Shown here: one piece after another, positions 26,021 through 35,057 of the stretch | Layout of the letters: each line of letters opens with the position of its first letter | Position numbering within the stretch: position 1 is the stretch's first letter | NCBI RefSeq assembly: GCF_001279585.1 | Contig: NZ_LGEC01000002.1 | Coordinates: 199,584 to 263,583, forward strand | From: Nocardiopsis sp. NRRL B-16309 | Lineage (GTDB): Bacteria; Actinomycetota; Actinomycetes; Streptosporangiales; Streptosporangiaceae | Length of the DNA stretch: 64,000 nucleotides | Direction: 5' to 3' | Notes under the pieces: model-generated | What the model was told of the DNA's origin: nothing | Database searches by the model: none | What the model saw: the letters and a program-made list of their open reading frames with translations, nothing else | Position numbers and translations under genes: made by a program

Positions 26021-27295
26021 CTAGCGCCCGGCCCTCAGCTCGGCCAGGACCTCGCCGAAGCGGTCCAGACCCCAGTTGAGGTCGTCCTCACTGATGACCA
26101 GCGGCGGCGACATCCGCACCGTGGAACCGTGCGTGTCCTTGACCAGCACACCGTGCTCGGCCAGCTTCAGGCACAGCTCCTTGCCCGTGCCCAGCGCCGG
26201 GTCGACGTCGATGCCCGCCCACAGCCCGATGCTGCGCGCCGACACCACGCCGTCGCCCTCGAACTCCTTGAGCCGACGCTTGAGGACCTCGCCCAGGCGC
26301 CGCGCGTTCTCCAGGTAGGGGCCCTCGGTCAGCATGGTGACCACCCGCCGTCCCACGGCGCCCGCCAGCGGGTTGCCGCCGAACGTGCTGCCGTGCTGGC
26401 CCGGCTGGATCACCCCGAGGACGTCCTCGTCGGCGACCATCGCCGACACCGGCAGGATGCCGCCGCCCAGCGCCTTGCCGAACAGGTAGGCGTCGGGGAC
26501 CACGCCGGTGTGCTCGCAAGCCCGGATCGTCCCGGTCCGGCCGAGCCCCGACTGCACCTCGTCGGCGATGAACAGGACCCGTTCGCGGTCGCAGATCTCC
26601 CGCACCCGCGGCAGGTAGTCCGGCGGCGGCACGATGACGCCCGCCTCGCCCTGGACGGGCTCGATCAGCACCGCCGCCGTGGTGTGGTCGATCGCCTGCG
26701 CGATGGCCTCCGCGTCCCCGTAGGGCACCGAGCGGAACCCCGGGGTGTAGGGGCCGAACCCGGTCCTGGCCTCGGTGTCGGACGAGAACGAGATGATCGT
26801 GGTCGTACGCCCGTGGAAGTTCGCGCCCGCGACGACGATGGTCGCCTGGTCCTGCGGGATGCCCTTGACCTCGTAGCCCCATTTGCGGGCCACCTTGATG
26901 CCGGTCTCCACCGCCTCCGCGCCGGTGTTCATCGGCAGGACCTTCTCCTTGCCCGCCATCTCGGCCAGGGCGCTGACCCAGGGGCCGAACTGGTCGTTGT
27001 AGAAGGCGCGGCTGGTGAGCGTCACCCGGTCGATCTGCTCGTGCGCCGCCGCGAGGAGGTCGGGATTGTGGTGGCCGAAGTTCATGGCCGAGTACCCGGC
27101 CAGACAGTCCAGGTACCGGCGCCCCTCGACGTCGGTCACCCAGGCTCCGCGGCCCTCGGCGATCACGACGGGCAGGGGTGCGTAGTTGTGCGCCGAACGC
27201 GCCTGTGCGAGCGCGATGTGATCCGCGCTGGTGAGTGCCTGTCCACCGGGGTTTCCGGCGGAGTCCTGCTCGCCCAGATTCTGGGTGCTGCTCAT
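26021..27295 (-). CDS. rocD: Ornithine--oxo-acid aminotransferase
   Basis: PLP enzyme converting ornithine and 2-oxoglutarate to glutamate semialdehyde and glutamate. 424 residues. Recognisable stretches are HNYAPLPVVIAEGRGAWV (ornithine-specific), GYSAMNFGHHNP, PMNTGAEAVETGIKVARKW, FHGRTTTIISFS, the cofactor Asp in FIADEVQSGLGRTG and the Schiff-base Lys at 274 in LFGKALGGG. HGSTFGGNPLA is also present. ATG at 27295 has GGAG 8 bases upstream. It probably serves arginine/ornithine catabolism. No arginase gene is adjacent, though in many actinobacteria a ddaH or rocF gene is. Confidence 0.95.
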   Translation of the reverse strand: MSSTQNLGEQDSAGNPGGQALTSADHIALAQARSAHNYAPLPVVIAEGRGAWVTDVEGRRYLDCLAGYSAMNFGHHNPDLLAAAHEQIDRVTLTSRAFYNDQFGPWVSALAEMAGKEKVLPMNTGAEAVETGIKVARKWGYEVKGIPQDQATIVVAGANFHGRTTTIISFSSDTEARTGFGPYTPGFRSVPYGDAEAIAQAIDHTTAAVLIEPVQGEAGVIVPPPDYLPRVREICDRERVLFIADEVQSGLGRTGTIRACEHTGVVPDAYLFGKALGGGILPVSAMVADEDVLGVIQPGQHGSTFGGNPLAGAVGRRVVTMLTEGPYLENARRLGEVLKRRLKEFEGDGVVSARSIGLWAGIDVDPALGTGKELCLKLAEHGVLVKDTHGSTVRMSPPLVISEDDLNWGLDRFGEVLAELRAGR

Positions 27296-27315
27296 CTAGC
27301 CGCTCCGATCACCAT

Positions 27316-27327
27316 TGACCGTTGTCA
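27316..27327. promoter_or_regulatory. Inverted repeat TGAC-CGTT-GTCA upstream of rocD
   Basis: A perfect 4+4 palindrome about 20 bp before the rocD start, in the otherwise gene-free 349-bp divergent gap (27296-27644) shared with the acyl-CoA synthetase gene. A possible operator; the regulator is unknown. Confidence 0.35.
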
Positions 27328-27644
27328 GTCCTGAGATACCCACCGCCGGGCCCGGTAGAGCCCTGGGGCGGGAAACCATCAAGAGTTGAACAGATCACAC
27401 GGCGCCCCCACAAGAGGTAAGCGATGTCACGCGCCGGGCCGCGGTCCGAAACCTCGGGCGCCAGGGCCGGGAACACCCTCTGAGCGGGGCCGTCACTTTC
27501 GGTGTGACCTGCGAGGACTCCGTGAGTGACGCGGTCCACAACCCCGCTGGCGATCGGGTCGGCCCCCGAGGGGTACCGTCGCGTGAAAGCCACTCGGCCG
27601 CCGTGACCCCGCGGGCGGCCCCGGACCATCCAGGGAGGTCGGGC

Positions 27645-29354
27645 GTGTCCATCCACGCGTCTGCGAACGAGTCCCCCGACGCGCCCTTCTCGCTGTCCCG
27701 CCTGGTGTCCGCCGTCACCGACGCCGTCCCGGACCGCGTCGCCCTGGTGGCCGGGCCCCGACGGCTGACCTACCGCGCCCTGCACGACCGCTCTGTGCGC
27801 CTGGCCCGCCACCTCGTGGCCGAGGGCGTGCGCCCCGGCGAACACGTGGCGGTGCTGTCCTTCAACCGCGCGGAGTGGATGGAGTCCTTCCTCGGAATCC
27901 TGGCCGCGGGTGCCGTCCCGGTCAACGTCAACTACCGCTACGTGGCGGGCGAGCTGCGCCACGTGCTGGCCGACGCGCACGCGGTCGCGCTCATCGCCGA
28001 GGACTCCCTCGCGGCGGCCGTCACCGCGATCCGCCCCGACCTGCCCCGCCTGCGGCACGTGCTCCTGATCGAGGACGGCGGCGTGCGCGACGCGGCCCTG
28101 GACGGCACCGACTACGAGACCGCGCTGGCCGCCCGCGCCCCGGAGTCCGACGACGCCCCCGCCCTGCCCCCGACCGGCGGCGACGACCACTACCTCCTCT
28201 ACACCGGCGGCACCACCGGCTACCCCAAGGGCGTGCTGTGGCGCCAGGCGGACATCTTCCGCGCCGCGCTGGAGCGCCGCGCCCCCGGCGCACCGCGCGC
28301 GGAGTCGCCCGCCGACGTCGCCGCGCGCGCCGCCGCCTGCTTCCCCCAGCGCATGCTCGTGCTCGGCCCGCTCATGCACGCCGCCGGCCAGTGGAACGCG
28401 CTGAGCATGCTGCTCTGCGGCAAGCGCGTCGTGCTCTCCACCGACCGCAGCTACCGGCCGGACCGCGTCCTCGAACTCGCCCACCGCGAGGGCGTGCACG
28501 CCGTCCAGCTGGTGGGCGACGCCATGGCCCGCCCGCTGGCGCGCCACCTGCTCACCGAGCCCGGACTGTGCCCGGACCTGACCTCGGTGCGCTCCGGCGG
28601 CACCCCGCTCACCCCGGCCGTGCGCGCGCTCTGGCGCGCCTGGCGCGAGGACGTCGTCCTGGCCGACGCCTACGGCGGCTCGGAGACCGGCGTGTGCGGG
28701 TCGGCCACCGGGGAGGGCGACGGCTCCGGTGGGGCCCGCGAGGACGGCCCGACGCTCTCCGGCGGCGCGGACCCGCGCAGCTTCACCATGGGCGGCAGCA
28801 TCGCCGTCCTCGACGACGACCTGCGTCCGCTCCCGCCCGGCTCGCCCGCGGTGGGCCGCATCGCGCGCAGCGGCCGCATCCCGCTGGGCTACTACAACGA
28901 CCCGATCGCCACCGGCCGGACCTTCCCCACCGGCCCCGACGGCCGCCGCTGGGCCCTGTCCGGCGACTACGGGACGCGCGCCCACGACGGGTCCATCGCG
29001 CTGCTCGGCCGGGGCAACGCCGTGATCAACACCGCCGGGGAGAAGGTCTACCCCGAGGAGGTCGAGGCCGCGCTGAAGGCGCATCCGGCCGTGGAGGACG
29101 CGATCGTGGTGCCCGCCCCCGACGACCACCTCGGCCAGCGCGTGACGGCGCTGGTCTCCGTGGCCGCGGGCGCCCGCCTGGGCGAGACCGAGCTGCGCGC
29201 GCACTGCCGCGTGCGGCTGGCCGGGTTCAAGGTGCCGCGCACGGTGCACTTCGTCGACCGGGTCCGGCGCACGGCGGTCGGCAAGCAGGACTACCGGTGG
29301 GCGGCGTCGGTCGCCCAGAGCGGCGAGAGCACCACACCGAGTTTCGGACTCTGA
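27645..29354 (+). CDS. Acyl-CoA synthetase (AMP-forming, ANL superfamily)
   Basis: A 569-residue adenylating enzyme. The P-loop-like A3 motif is LLYTGGTTGYPKGVLW near residue 190. A5-type ADAYGGSETG binds AMP, A7-type ALSGDYG has the ribose Asp, and GRGNAVINTAGEKVYPEEVE is the hinge (A8). The C-terminal catalytic Lys lies in TAVGKQDYRWA. GTG at 27645 has AGGGAGG 8 bases upstream. The acyl substrate cannot be read from the sequence; layout resembles medium/long-chain fatty acid or steroid side-chain CoA ligases of actinobacteria. A glycine-rich insertion (GEGDGSGGAREDG) follows the A5 motif. Confidence 0.9.
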   Translation: MSIHASANESPDAPFSLSRLVSAVTDAVPDRVALVAGPRRLTYRALHDRSVRLARHLVAEGVRPGEHVAVLSFNRAEWMESFLGILAAGAVPVNVNYRYVAGELRHVLADAHAVALIAEDSLAAAVTAIRPDLPRLRHVLLIEDGGVRDAALDGTDYETALAARAPESDDAPALPPTGGDDHYLLYTGGTTGYPKGVLWRQADIFRAALERRAPGAPRAESPADVAARAAACFPQRMLVLGPLMHAAGQWNALSMLLCGKRVVLSTDRSYRPDRVLELAHREGVHAVQLVGDAMARPLARHLLTEPGLCPDLTSVRSGGTPLTPAVRALWRAWREDVVLADAYGGSETGVCGSATGEGDGSGGAREDGPTLSGGADPRSFTMGGSIAVLDDDLRPLPPGSPAVGRIARSGRIPLGYYNDPIATGRTFPTGPDGRRWALSGDYGTRAHDGSIALLGRGNAVINTAGEKVYPEEVEAALKAHPAVEDAIVVPAPDDHLGQRVTALVSVAAGARLGETELRAHCRVRLAGFKVPRTVHFVDRVRRTAVGKQDYRWAASVAQSGESTTPSFGL

Positions 29355-29622
29355 ACATCAGTCACACCAGACATCCGAAACCCGGTCGGCCCCACACCGC
29401 ACGCACCACCGCCACCCCGCGCCGCCGCTAGACTGGCCGGACCCGGCCGGCCCCGGGACCTCGCCGGTCCCTCCCCCAGCACGCCCCGGGCGGCACATAC
29501 CCCAGCGGTGGTCGGCCCAGCGCCCCTCCACGAACGCGTCCCGGCCCCGCGCCCCTGAACCGACCCGCTGTCCCGCGGGTGGGTACGGTGACGACACAGG
29601 ACGGAGGACGGCGCCCCCGGGC

Positions 29623-29636
29623 CCGACCCGGGTCGG
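29623..29636. promoter_or_regulatory. 14-bp palindrome just upstream of the DUF368 gene
   Basis: CCGACCCGGGTCGG is a perfect palindrome 15 bp before the ATG at 29652, where a ribosome binding site is not obvious. It could be an operator or a leader hairpin. The rest of the 297-bp gap (29355-29651) shows nothing else clear. Confidence 0.4.
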
Positions 29637-29651
29637 CGCCCTACTACTCAG

Positions 29652-30581
29652 ATGGCCAAGTCAGCAGGCTCCTTCATCTTCAACGCGGTCCGTGGCGGCG
29701 CCGTCGGCACCTCCGAGGCGCTGCCCGGCATCAGCGGCGGCACGGTCGCGCTCATCGTCGGCCTCTACGACCAGCTCATCGGCGGCGCCGGCCACATGGT
29801 GAGCGGCATCAAGCGCTACGTCACCGACGTGCCGCGCGGCCGCGGCAGGGACCGCGCCAACGAGCAGTTCCGGCAGGTGGACTGGAGTGTCCTCGTCCCC
29901 GCCCTGATCGGTATGGCGGTCGCGCTCCTCCTGGCCGCGGTCCTGCTCTCCCCCCTGGTGGAGGAGTACACCCGGTACGCCTACGCCCTGTTCTTCGGGC
30001 TCGTCCTGGCCTGCCTGTGGATCCCCTACACCGGGGCGGGCAGGAAGTGGCGCGCCTGGCACTACCTGGTGGCGCTGGTCGTCGCCGTCCTCGCCTTCCT
30101 CCTGACCGGCCTGCCGGGTGCGAACCTGCCGACCAACCCGGTGTTCGTGTTCCTGGGCGGCGCCGTCGCCATCTGCGCGCTCGTGCTGCCGGGCCTGTCC
30201 GGCTCGTTCATCCTCCTCACGCTCGGACTGTACGAGCCCACGATGCAGGCCGTGCGGGACGCGGACGTGGTCTACCTCGCCACCATGGCGATCGGCATGG
30301 TGACCGGGCTGGCCCTGTTCGTGAAGCTCCTGCAGTACCTGCTGGAGAACTTCCACCACCTCACCCTGGTGGTCCTCACCGGCCTGATGGCGGGTTCGCT
30401 GCGCGCCCTGTGGCCGTGGCAGGACCACGACCGCAACCCGCTGCCCATCACCGACGTGCCCGTGACCGTGGCCTTCGCCGTGCTCGGGTTCGTCGTGGTC
30501 GCCGCGGCGATCGTCTACGAGCACCGCAAGAAGGCCGAGACGGGGGTGGGCGGCGGAGCCGCTCCCACCCGCGTCCACTAA
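29652..30581 (+). CDS. DUF368 membrane protein, undecaprenyl-phosphate transporter family
   Basis: A 309-residue polytopic membrane protein. The N-terminus FNAVRGGAVGTSEALPGISGGTVALIVGLYD and the internal copy LCALVLPGLSGSFILLTLGLYE-like region are the duplicated re-entrant motifs of DUF368. Members (PopT/UptA-related work) recycle the C55-P lipid carrier for cell-wall synthesis across the membrane, as DedA proteins do. Eight or so hydrophobic helices are spread through the chain. ATG at 29652 has only a weak ribosome binding site. The thiD riboswitch begins 13 bp after the stop. Confidence 0.9.
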   Translation: MAKSAGSFIFNAVRGGAVGTSEALPGISGGTVALIVGLYDQLIGGAGHMVSGIKRYVTDVPRGRGRDRANEQFRQVDWSVLVPALIGMAVALLLAAVLLSPLVEEYTRYAYALFFGLVLACLWIPYTGAGRKWRAWHYLVALVVAVLAFLLTGLPGANLPTNPVFVFLGGAVAICALVLPGLSGSFILLTLGLYEPTMQAVRDADVVYLATMAIGMVTGLALFVKLLQYLLENFHHLTLVVLTGLMAGSLRALWPWQDHDRNPLPITDVPVTVAFAVLGFVVVAAAIVYEHRKKAETGVGGGAAPTRVH

Positions 30582-30593
30582 GGTCGTTCCCAC

Positions 30594-30680
30594 TGACGCG
30601 GGGTGCCGGGAGGAGCAGTCCTCCCGGCTGAGAGCACACCCGTCGAACCTGCCCTAGGTAGTTCTAGCGAAGGAACGTCA
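30594..30680 (+). ncRNA. TPP riboswitch (THI element) controlling thiD
   Basis: The conserved THI-box pieces are in order: CGGGGTGCC at the 5' side, a variable hairpin (GGGAGGAGCAGTCCTCCC), GGCTGAGA, ACCCGTCGAACCTG and GGTAGTTCTAGCGAAGGAA. The ends TGACG (30594-30598) and CGTCA (30676-30680) can close helix P1. The 3' end overlaps the AAGGAA ribosome binding site of thiD, so binding of thiamine pyrophosphate most likely blocks translation initiation. Confidence 0.95.
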
Positions 30681-31483
30681 TGAGCGCGTACAACGTGTTG
30701 TCCGTGGCCGGAAGCGACCCCAGCGGCGGCGCCGGGATCCAGGCCGACCTCAAGGCCTTCTCCGCCCACGGAGTCTTCGGGATGACCGTGGTCACCGCCC
30801 TGACCGCCCAGTCCACCCGCGGCGTCACCGGCGTCCACGGCGTCCCGGCCGAGTTCGTCACCCGCCAGGCGGACACGCTGCTGTCCGACGCCACCGTGCA
30901 CGCGGTCAAGATCGGGATGCTGGGCACGGCCGAGGTCACCGGAGCCGTGGCCGCGGCGATCGACCGCCACGGGCTGGTGAACGTGGTCCTGGACCCGGTG
31001 ATGGTCGCCAAGAGCGGCGACCGGCTGCTGGAGGACTCGGCGATCGAGGCCCTGCGCACGCTGCTCCTGCCGCGCGCCGACCTGCTCACGCCGAATCTTC
31101 CGGAGGCGGCCGACCTGTTGGGCGTGTCGGAGGCCGTCAGCCTCAAGCAGATGCGCGACCAGGCCGAGCGGCTGCTGGAGCTCGGACCGCGACGGGTCCT
31201 GCTCAAGGGCGGCCACCTGCCCGGCGAGGAGAGCGTCGACGTACTGGTCTCCCGTGACGAGGAGCCGCTGGAACTGCGCGCGCCCCGGGTGGACACCCGC
31301 AACTCGCACGGCACGGGGTGCACGCTGTCGTCGTCGGTCGCGGCGCTGCTCCCCCAGCGCCCGGACACCGCGTCGGCGGTCCGCGACGCCAAGGACTACC
31401 TGACCGAGGCGCTGCGCCGCTCCGGCGACATCGACGCCGGCGGCGGCCAGGGCCCGGTGCACCACTTCCACCAGTGGTGGTAG
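30680..31483 (+). CDS. thiD: Hydroxymethylpyrimidine/phosphomethylpyrimidine kinase
   Basis: Phosphorylates HMP and HMP-P for thiamine synthesis. 267 residues, the usual length. The start VLSVAGSDPSGGAGIQADLKAF is the substrate site of the ribokinase-like family. KIGMLGT and VVLDPVMVAKSGDRLL bind Mg-ATP. The anion hole with the catalytic Asp region is SHGTGCTLSSSVAA near residue 215. ATG at 30680 lies within the riboswitch P1 helix. It is not followed by thiE or thiM here, so it appears to be a single-gene unit ended by a strong hairpin. Confidence 0.96.
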   Translation: MSAYNVLSVAGSDPSGGAGIQADLKAFSAHGVFGMTVVTALTAQSTRGVTGVHGVPAEFVTRQADTLLSDATVHAVKIGMLGTAEVTGAVAAAIDRHGLVNVVLDPVMVAKSGDRLLEDSAIEALRTLLLPRADLLTPNLPEAADLLGVSEAVSLKQMRDQAERLLELGPRRVLLKGGHLPGEESVDVLVSRDEEPLELRAPRVDTRNSHGTGCTLSSSVAALLPQRPDTASAVRDAKDYLTEALRRSGDIDAGGGQGPVHHFHQWW

Positions 31484-31558
31484 CGGGCACCGCCGCCTCC
31501 CGCTGGTCGCGGGCACGGCCGCCTCGCGCGGCAGCGGGCGCAGCCGCCTCCGGTGGCG
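31484..31558. repeat. Three tandem 25-bp degenerate units after thiD
   Basis: GCGGGC followed by CCGCCTC-like sequence recurs at 31484, 31509 and 31534 with a 25-bp period, immediately after the thiD stop. Confidence 0.7.
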
Positions 31559-31628
31559 ACGGCGACGGCCACGTTCGGCGGTAGGCGGCCGCCTTCGGCT
31601 CGCGGACCGGGCGGCCGGGCGACGCGAA

Positions 31629-31655
31629 GGGGGACCGCACACCGTGCGGTCCCCC
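31629..31655. terminator. Bidirectional hairpin terminator between thiD and the symporter gene
   Basis: A perfect 12-bp stem (31629-31640 with 31644-31655) with a 3-base loop, between convergent genes. Confidence 0.8.
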
Positions 31656-31680
31656 TCGTCCGTTCGTCCCGGCGAAATCC

Positions 31681-33099
31681 CTAGCCGCGCACGTCGTCCA
31701 TGACGGCGTCGGGGTTCTTCCAGTCGGGGAACCCGAAGAACTTCCGGGTCTCCGCGACGACGATCGGGGACAGCAGCAGCAGCCCGATGAGGTTGGGCAG
31801 TGCCATGAGCCCGTTGGCGATGTCGCTGAACAGCCACACGTTGCTCAGGTCGGCGACCGACCCCACGAAGATGACCGCGATGAACACCAGGCGGTACGGG
31901 GTCACGAAGCCCCGGCCGACCAGGAACTCGATGCACCGCTCACCGTAGTAGGCCCAGCCCAGCAGCGTGGTGAAGGCGAACACCGCGACGGCGAGCGCGA
32001 CCACGTAGGCGCCGGCCGGCGCCAGACCCGGGCTGACCGACCCCAGGCCCTCCGTGAGGGCCTGCGTGGTCAGCAGGGAGCCGTCCTCGGCGTCCTCCGA
32101 CTGCCACACACCGGTCGTGATGATGACCAGGCACGTCATCGTCACGACGATGATGGTGTCGATGAAGGTCTGGGTCATGGAGACCATGGCCTGGCGGACC
32201 GGCTGCGTGGTCTTGGCGGCCGCGGCGGCGATGGCCCCGGTGCCCAGACCCGACTCGTTGGAGAAGATGCCGCGCGCGAAGCCGTACTGGATCGCCATCA
32301 GCACACCCGCGCCCGCGAAGCCGCCCGCGGGGGCGGTGCCGGTGAACGCGGTCGTGACCACGAGCTGCAGCGCCGGAAGGATCTGCGCCCAGTTGACGGC
32401 CAGCACCAGCAGGCAGATGGCCACGTAGGCGATGATCATCAGCGGCACGAGTGCGGAGGCGACCCGGCCGATGCTCTTGATGCCGCCGAGGATGACCGCG
32501 CCGGCCAGCACCATGAGGATGAGGCCGATCACCCAGGTCGGGGCCGGGGTGATGCTCGCCATCTGCTGCGCGACCGTGTTGGCCTGCGTCCCGTTGCCGA
32601 TGCCGAAGGCCGCGATGGCGCCGAAGATGGCGAAGGCGATGCCCAGGGTGGTGCCCAGGCCGCCGGGCAGGCCGTGCTTGAGGTAGTACATCGGCCCGCC
32701 GCTCTGCTCACCCTTGGAGTCGGTGCGGCGGAACTTCACCCCCAGCAGGGCCTCGCTGTACTTCGTCGCCATGCCGAAGAAGCCGACGACCCACATCCAG
32801 AACAGGGCGCCCGGGCCGCCGAGGCCGATGGCCAGCGCGGCGCCGGCGATGTTGCCGACACCGACGGTGGCGGCGAGCGCGGTGCTCAGTGCCTGGTAGT
32901 GGGAGATGTCGCCCTCGACCGAGGGGTCCTCCTTGCGCCGCACGAAGGCGAGCCACAGCGCGTGCGGCAGCTTGAAGAGCTGGAGCAGTTTGAGCCGGAT
33001 GGTGAGGAACACGCCGACAAAGAGCAGCAGCGGAATGAGGACGAAGGGTCCCCACACGATGCCGCTGACGATGCCAGCCATCTCAAGGAGTTGATCCAT
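31681..33099 (-). CDS. Sodium:alanine symporter (AGCS family)
   Basis: A 472-residue polytopic membrane protein. Family hallmarks are FLTIRLKLLQLFKLPHALWL near the N-terminus, ALAATVGVGNIAGAALAIGLGGPGALFWMW, GGPMYYLKHGL, FGIGNGTQANTVAQ, and the long conserved AIQYGFARGIFSNESGLGTGAIAAAAAKTTQPVRQ. WAYYGERCIEFL near the C-terminus is also typical. It co-transports Na+ with alanine or glycine. ATG at 33099 has GGGAG upstream; the longer frame is rejected because the extra residues are Arg-rich and lack this site. Alanine dehydrogenase in the window could use the imported alanine, but the genes are 25 kb apart. Confidence 0.94.
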   Translation of the reverse strand: MDQLLEMAGIVSGIVWGPFVLIPLLLFVGVFLTIRLKLLQLFKLPHALWLAFVRRKEDPSVEGDISHYQALSTALAATVGVGNIAGAALAIGLGGPGALFWMWVVGFFGMATKYSEALLGVKFRRTDSKGEQSGGPMYYLKHGLPGGLGTTLGIAFAIFGAIAAFGIGNGTQANTVAQQMASITPAPTWVIGLILMVLAGAVILGGIKSIGRVASALVPLMIIAYVAICLLVLAVNWAQILPALQLVVTTAFTGTAPAGGFAGAGVLMAIQYGFARGIFSNESGLGTGAIAAAAAKTTQPVRQAMVSMTQTFIDTIIVVTMTCLVIITTGVWQSEDAEDGSLLTTQALTEGLGSVSPGLAPAGAYVVALAVAVFAFTTLLGWAYYGERCIEFLVGRGFVTPYRLVFIAVIFVGSVADLSNVWLFSDIANGLMALPNLIGLLLLSPIVVAETRKFFGFPDWKNPDAVMDDVRG

Positions 33100-33282
33100 G
33101 GGGGATCTCCCTATCACGATCAGGGGCCGGGGGATGGTCGTGTACCCGCGGTCGGCGGAACAGCGTCCCTCCCGTGTGAGCGGCTCCACGAGCCGCGGAC
33201 ACACTCGGGGTGCTGTCAGATTTGCAGTGAATCGTCACGGAGACGTCACGTTCACTCGACGCAAGCGTTGCAGGTCGGGTGC

Positions 33283-33540
33283 TCACGCGTCCTGGGCACC
33301 GTCGCCCTGGGACAGGGCGAGCCGGCTGAGGACGGCGGCCGCGGACTCCGGGTCCGCGCCCTGGCCCACCGCCACGCCGAGCAGGTAGGTGGTCAGGGGC
33401 GCGGCGGGCCGCGCGACGGAGTGGGCGGCGTCTCTGGCCAGGTCCAGGACGCGGTCCACGTCGGTCTTGCCCAGTGGCTCCGTCCCCACCAGGTCCAGCT
33501 CCGCGCGTACGACTTCCGCCCATTCCACGAGGGTCACCAC
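33283..33540 (-). CDS. DUF6457-type small protein
   Basis: An 85-residue protein. The core DRVLDLARDAAHSVARPAAPLTTYLLGVAVG matches a short actinobacterial domain, DUF6457, that I know mainly from small proteins or fusions linked to molybdopterin-guanine dinucleotide/formate dehydrogenase genes. It is entirely helical by eye, with no signal or membrane segment. Two consecutive GTG codons (33540 and 33537) follow AGGAG; the first is used. No molybdenum-cofactor gene is nearby, so the role here is open. Confidence 0.75.
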   Translation of the reverse strand: MVTLVEWAEVVRAELDLVGTEPLGKTDVDRVLDLARDAAHSVARPAAPLTTYLLGVAVGQGADPESAAAVLSRLALSQGDGAQDA

Positions 33541-33751
33541 AGGACTCCTTAGAGCAATTCATTCGTCACAGAAGGCGATCTTAGTCATCGCCGGGCCACT
33601 CGGCGGCCACCCGCCCGCACCGGCCGGGTCACCGCGTGCTCCGCGAACCCACGCCTGGCCTTCGGGAGCGGTTCCCCCCAGGCCTGACCGGGGTTCACTC
33701 CCCGAGCCTAGCGTCGAAGGCAGCCATCCCCCGGCGTTGGGAGCAGCCAGA

Positions 33752-34945
33752 ATGTCCCCCACAGCAACCGACCGCACCGACCGGAGAGCCACCTCGCCTC
33801 CGCTGCGCGTGGCGATCGTGACCGAGTCCTTCCTCCCGCAGGTCAACGGGGTGACCAACTCCGTGTGCCGGGTCGCCGACCTTCTCGCGGCCCGGGGCCA
33901 CCAGGCGCTCGTGCTCGCCCCCGGCCACGGCCCCTCCTCCTACGCGGGCTTCCCCGTGGTGCGGATGCCCGCCCTTCCGCTGCCCTTCTACCGAGATTTC
34001 CCGGTGGGGCTCCCGGCGCGTCGCACGATGACCGCCGCCATCCGCGCGTTCGCCCCGGACGTGCTGCACCTGGCCTCGCCCGCCCTGCTCGGCCTGGCCG
34101 CGGTGGACACCGCGCGCCGCTGGGCGCTGCCGACGGTGGCCGTGTTCCAGACCGACCTGCCGGGGTTCGCGAACCGCTACGGCCTGCCCGGCTCCGAGGC
34201 CCTGTGGTCGCTGATGCGCCGTACGCACGCGGCCGTGGACAGGACCCTGGTGCCGTCCTCGGCGAGCATGGAGGCGCTGTCGGCGCACGGCTTCCCCCGC
34301 CTGGACCTGTGGCGGCGCGGCGTGGACACCGTCCGCTTCTCGCCCGAGCACCGCAGCGAGGACCTGCGGCGGCGCCTGGCGCCCGGCGGCGAGGTCATCG
34401 TGGGCTACGTGGGGCGCCTGGCCAAGGACAAGCGGGTGGACATGCTGGCGCACCTGGCCAGGCTCCGGGGCATCCGGCTGGTCGTCGTGGGCGACGGCCC
34501 CGAGCGGGCCCGGCTGCGCCGCCTGCTGCCGGACGCGGTGTTCACCGGGCAGCGCACCGGCGCCGACCTGTCCCGGCTGTACGCCTCCCTGGACGTGTTC
34601 GTGCACACCGGCGCCGACGAGACCTTCTGCCAGGCGGTCCAGGAGGCCCTGGCCTCGGGTGTGCCCGCGGTGGCTCCGGCCGCCGGCGGCCCGCTGGACC
34701 TGGTGGTGCCCGAGGACAACGGCCTGCTGTTCGCGCCCGATTCGGTGCGCGAGCTGCGCGTGGCCGTGGGACGGCTGGTCCACAATCCCGAGCTGCGCGC
34801 GGGGATGGCCGCCCGGGCGCGGCCCTCGGTGCGGCACCGGACCTGGGAGGCGGTGGGCGAGCAGCTGCTCGACCACTACCGCGCGGTCATCACACCGAGC
34901 CAGGAGCTGGTCGCCCGCGCGGAGCACCAGGCCTCGACCGCCTAG
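33752..34945 (+). CDS. Glycosyltransferase family 4 (GT-B)
   Basis: A 397-residue retaining glycosyltransferase. The N-terminal domain begins IVTESFLPQVNGVTNSVCRVADLLAARGH, resembling actinobacterial GDP-mannose-dependent alpha-mannosyltransferases (MgtA/PimB type). The C-terminal domain has VGYVGRLAKDKRVDML, VVVGDGPERARLR and the nucleotide-sugar E-x7-E motif in ADETFCQAVQEALASG. ATG at 33752 has GGGAG 9 bases upstream. Mannosyl transfer to a lipid carrier is likely but not proven. The IS element begins 5 bp after its stop. Confidence 0.9.
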   Translation: MSPTATDRTDRRATSPPLRVAIVTESFLPQVNGVTNSVCRVADLLAARGHQALVLAPGHGPSSYAGFPVVRMPALPLPFYRDFPVGLPARRTMTAAIRAFAPDVLHLASPALLGLAAVDTARRWALPTVAVFQTDLPGFANRYGLPGSEALWSLMRRTHAAVDRTLVPSSASMEALSAHGFPRLDLWRRGVDTVRFSPEHRSEDLRRRLAPGGEVIVGYVGRLAKDKRVDMLAHLARLRGIRLVVVGDGPERARLRRLLPDAVFTGQRTGADLSRLYASLDVFVHTGADETFCQAVQEALASGVPAVAPAAGGPLDLVVPEDNGLLFAPDSVRELRVAVGRLVHNPELRAGMAARARPSVRHRTWEAVGEQLLDHYRAVITPSQELVARAEHQASTA

Positions 34946-34974
34946 ACGGTATGTAGGGAGGGTTCGCGAAGAGG

Positions 34975-35057
34975 CCGGGACCCCGCTCACACGTTGCCGT
35001 GGGTTGCCGACCAGGCAGAACCTGGACGGTAGTGCCTACATGTGTGGGAGGTCCCGG
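34975..35057 (+). ncRNA. Candidate bridge/seek RNA region at the IS left end
   Basis: CCGGGACC (34975-34982) pairs with GGTCCCGG (35050-35057), enclosing a perfect CCAGG-CAGAA-CCTGG hairpin (35011-35025). IS110-group elements encode a structured RNA between the left end and the transposase that guides insertion. The location and folding fit; the guide loops cannot be confirmed without the target sequence. Confidence 0.4.
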
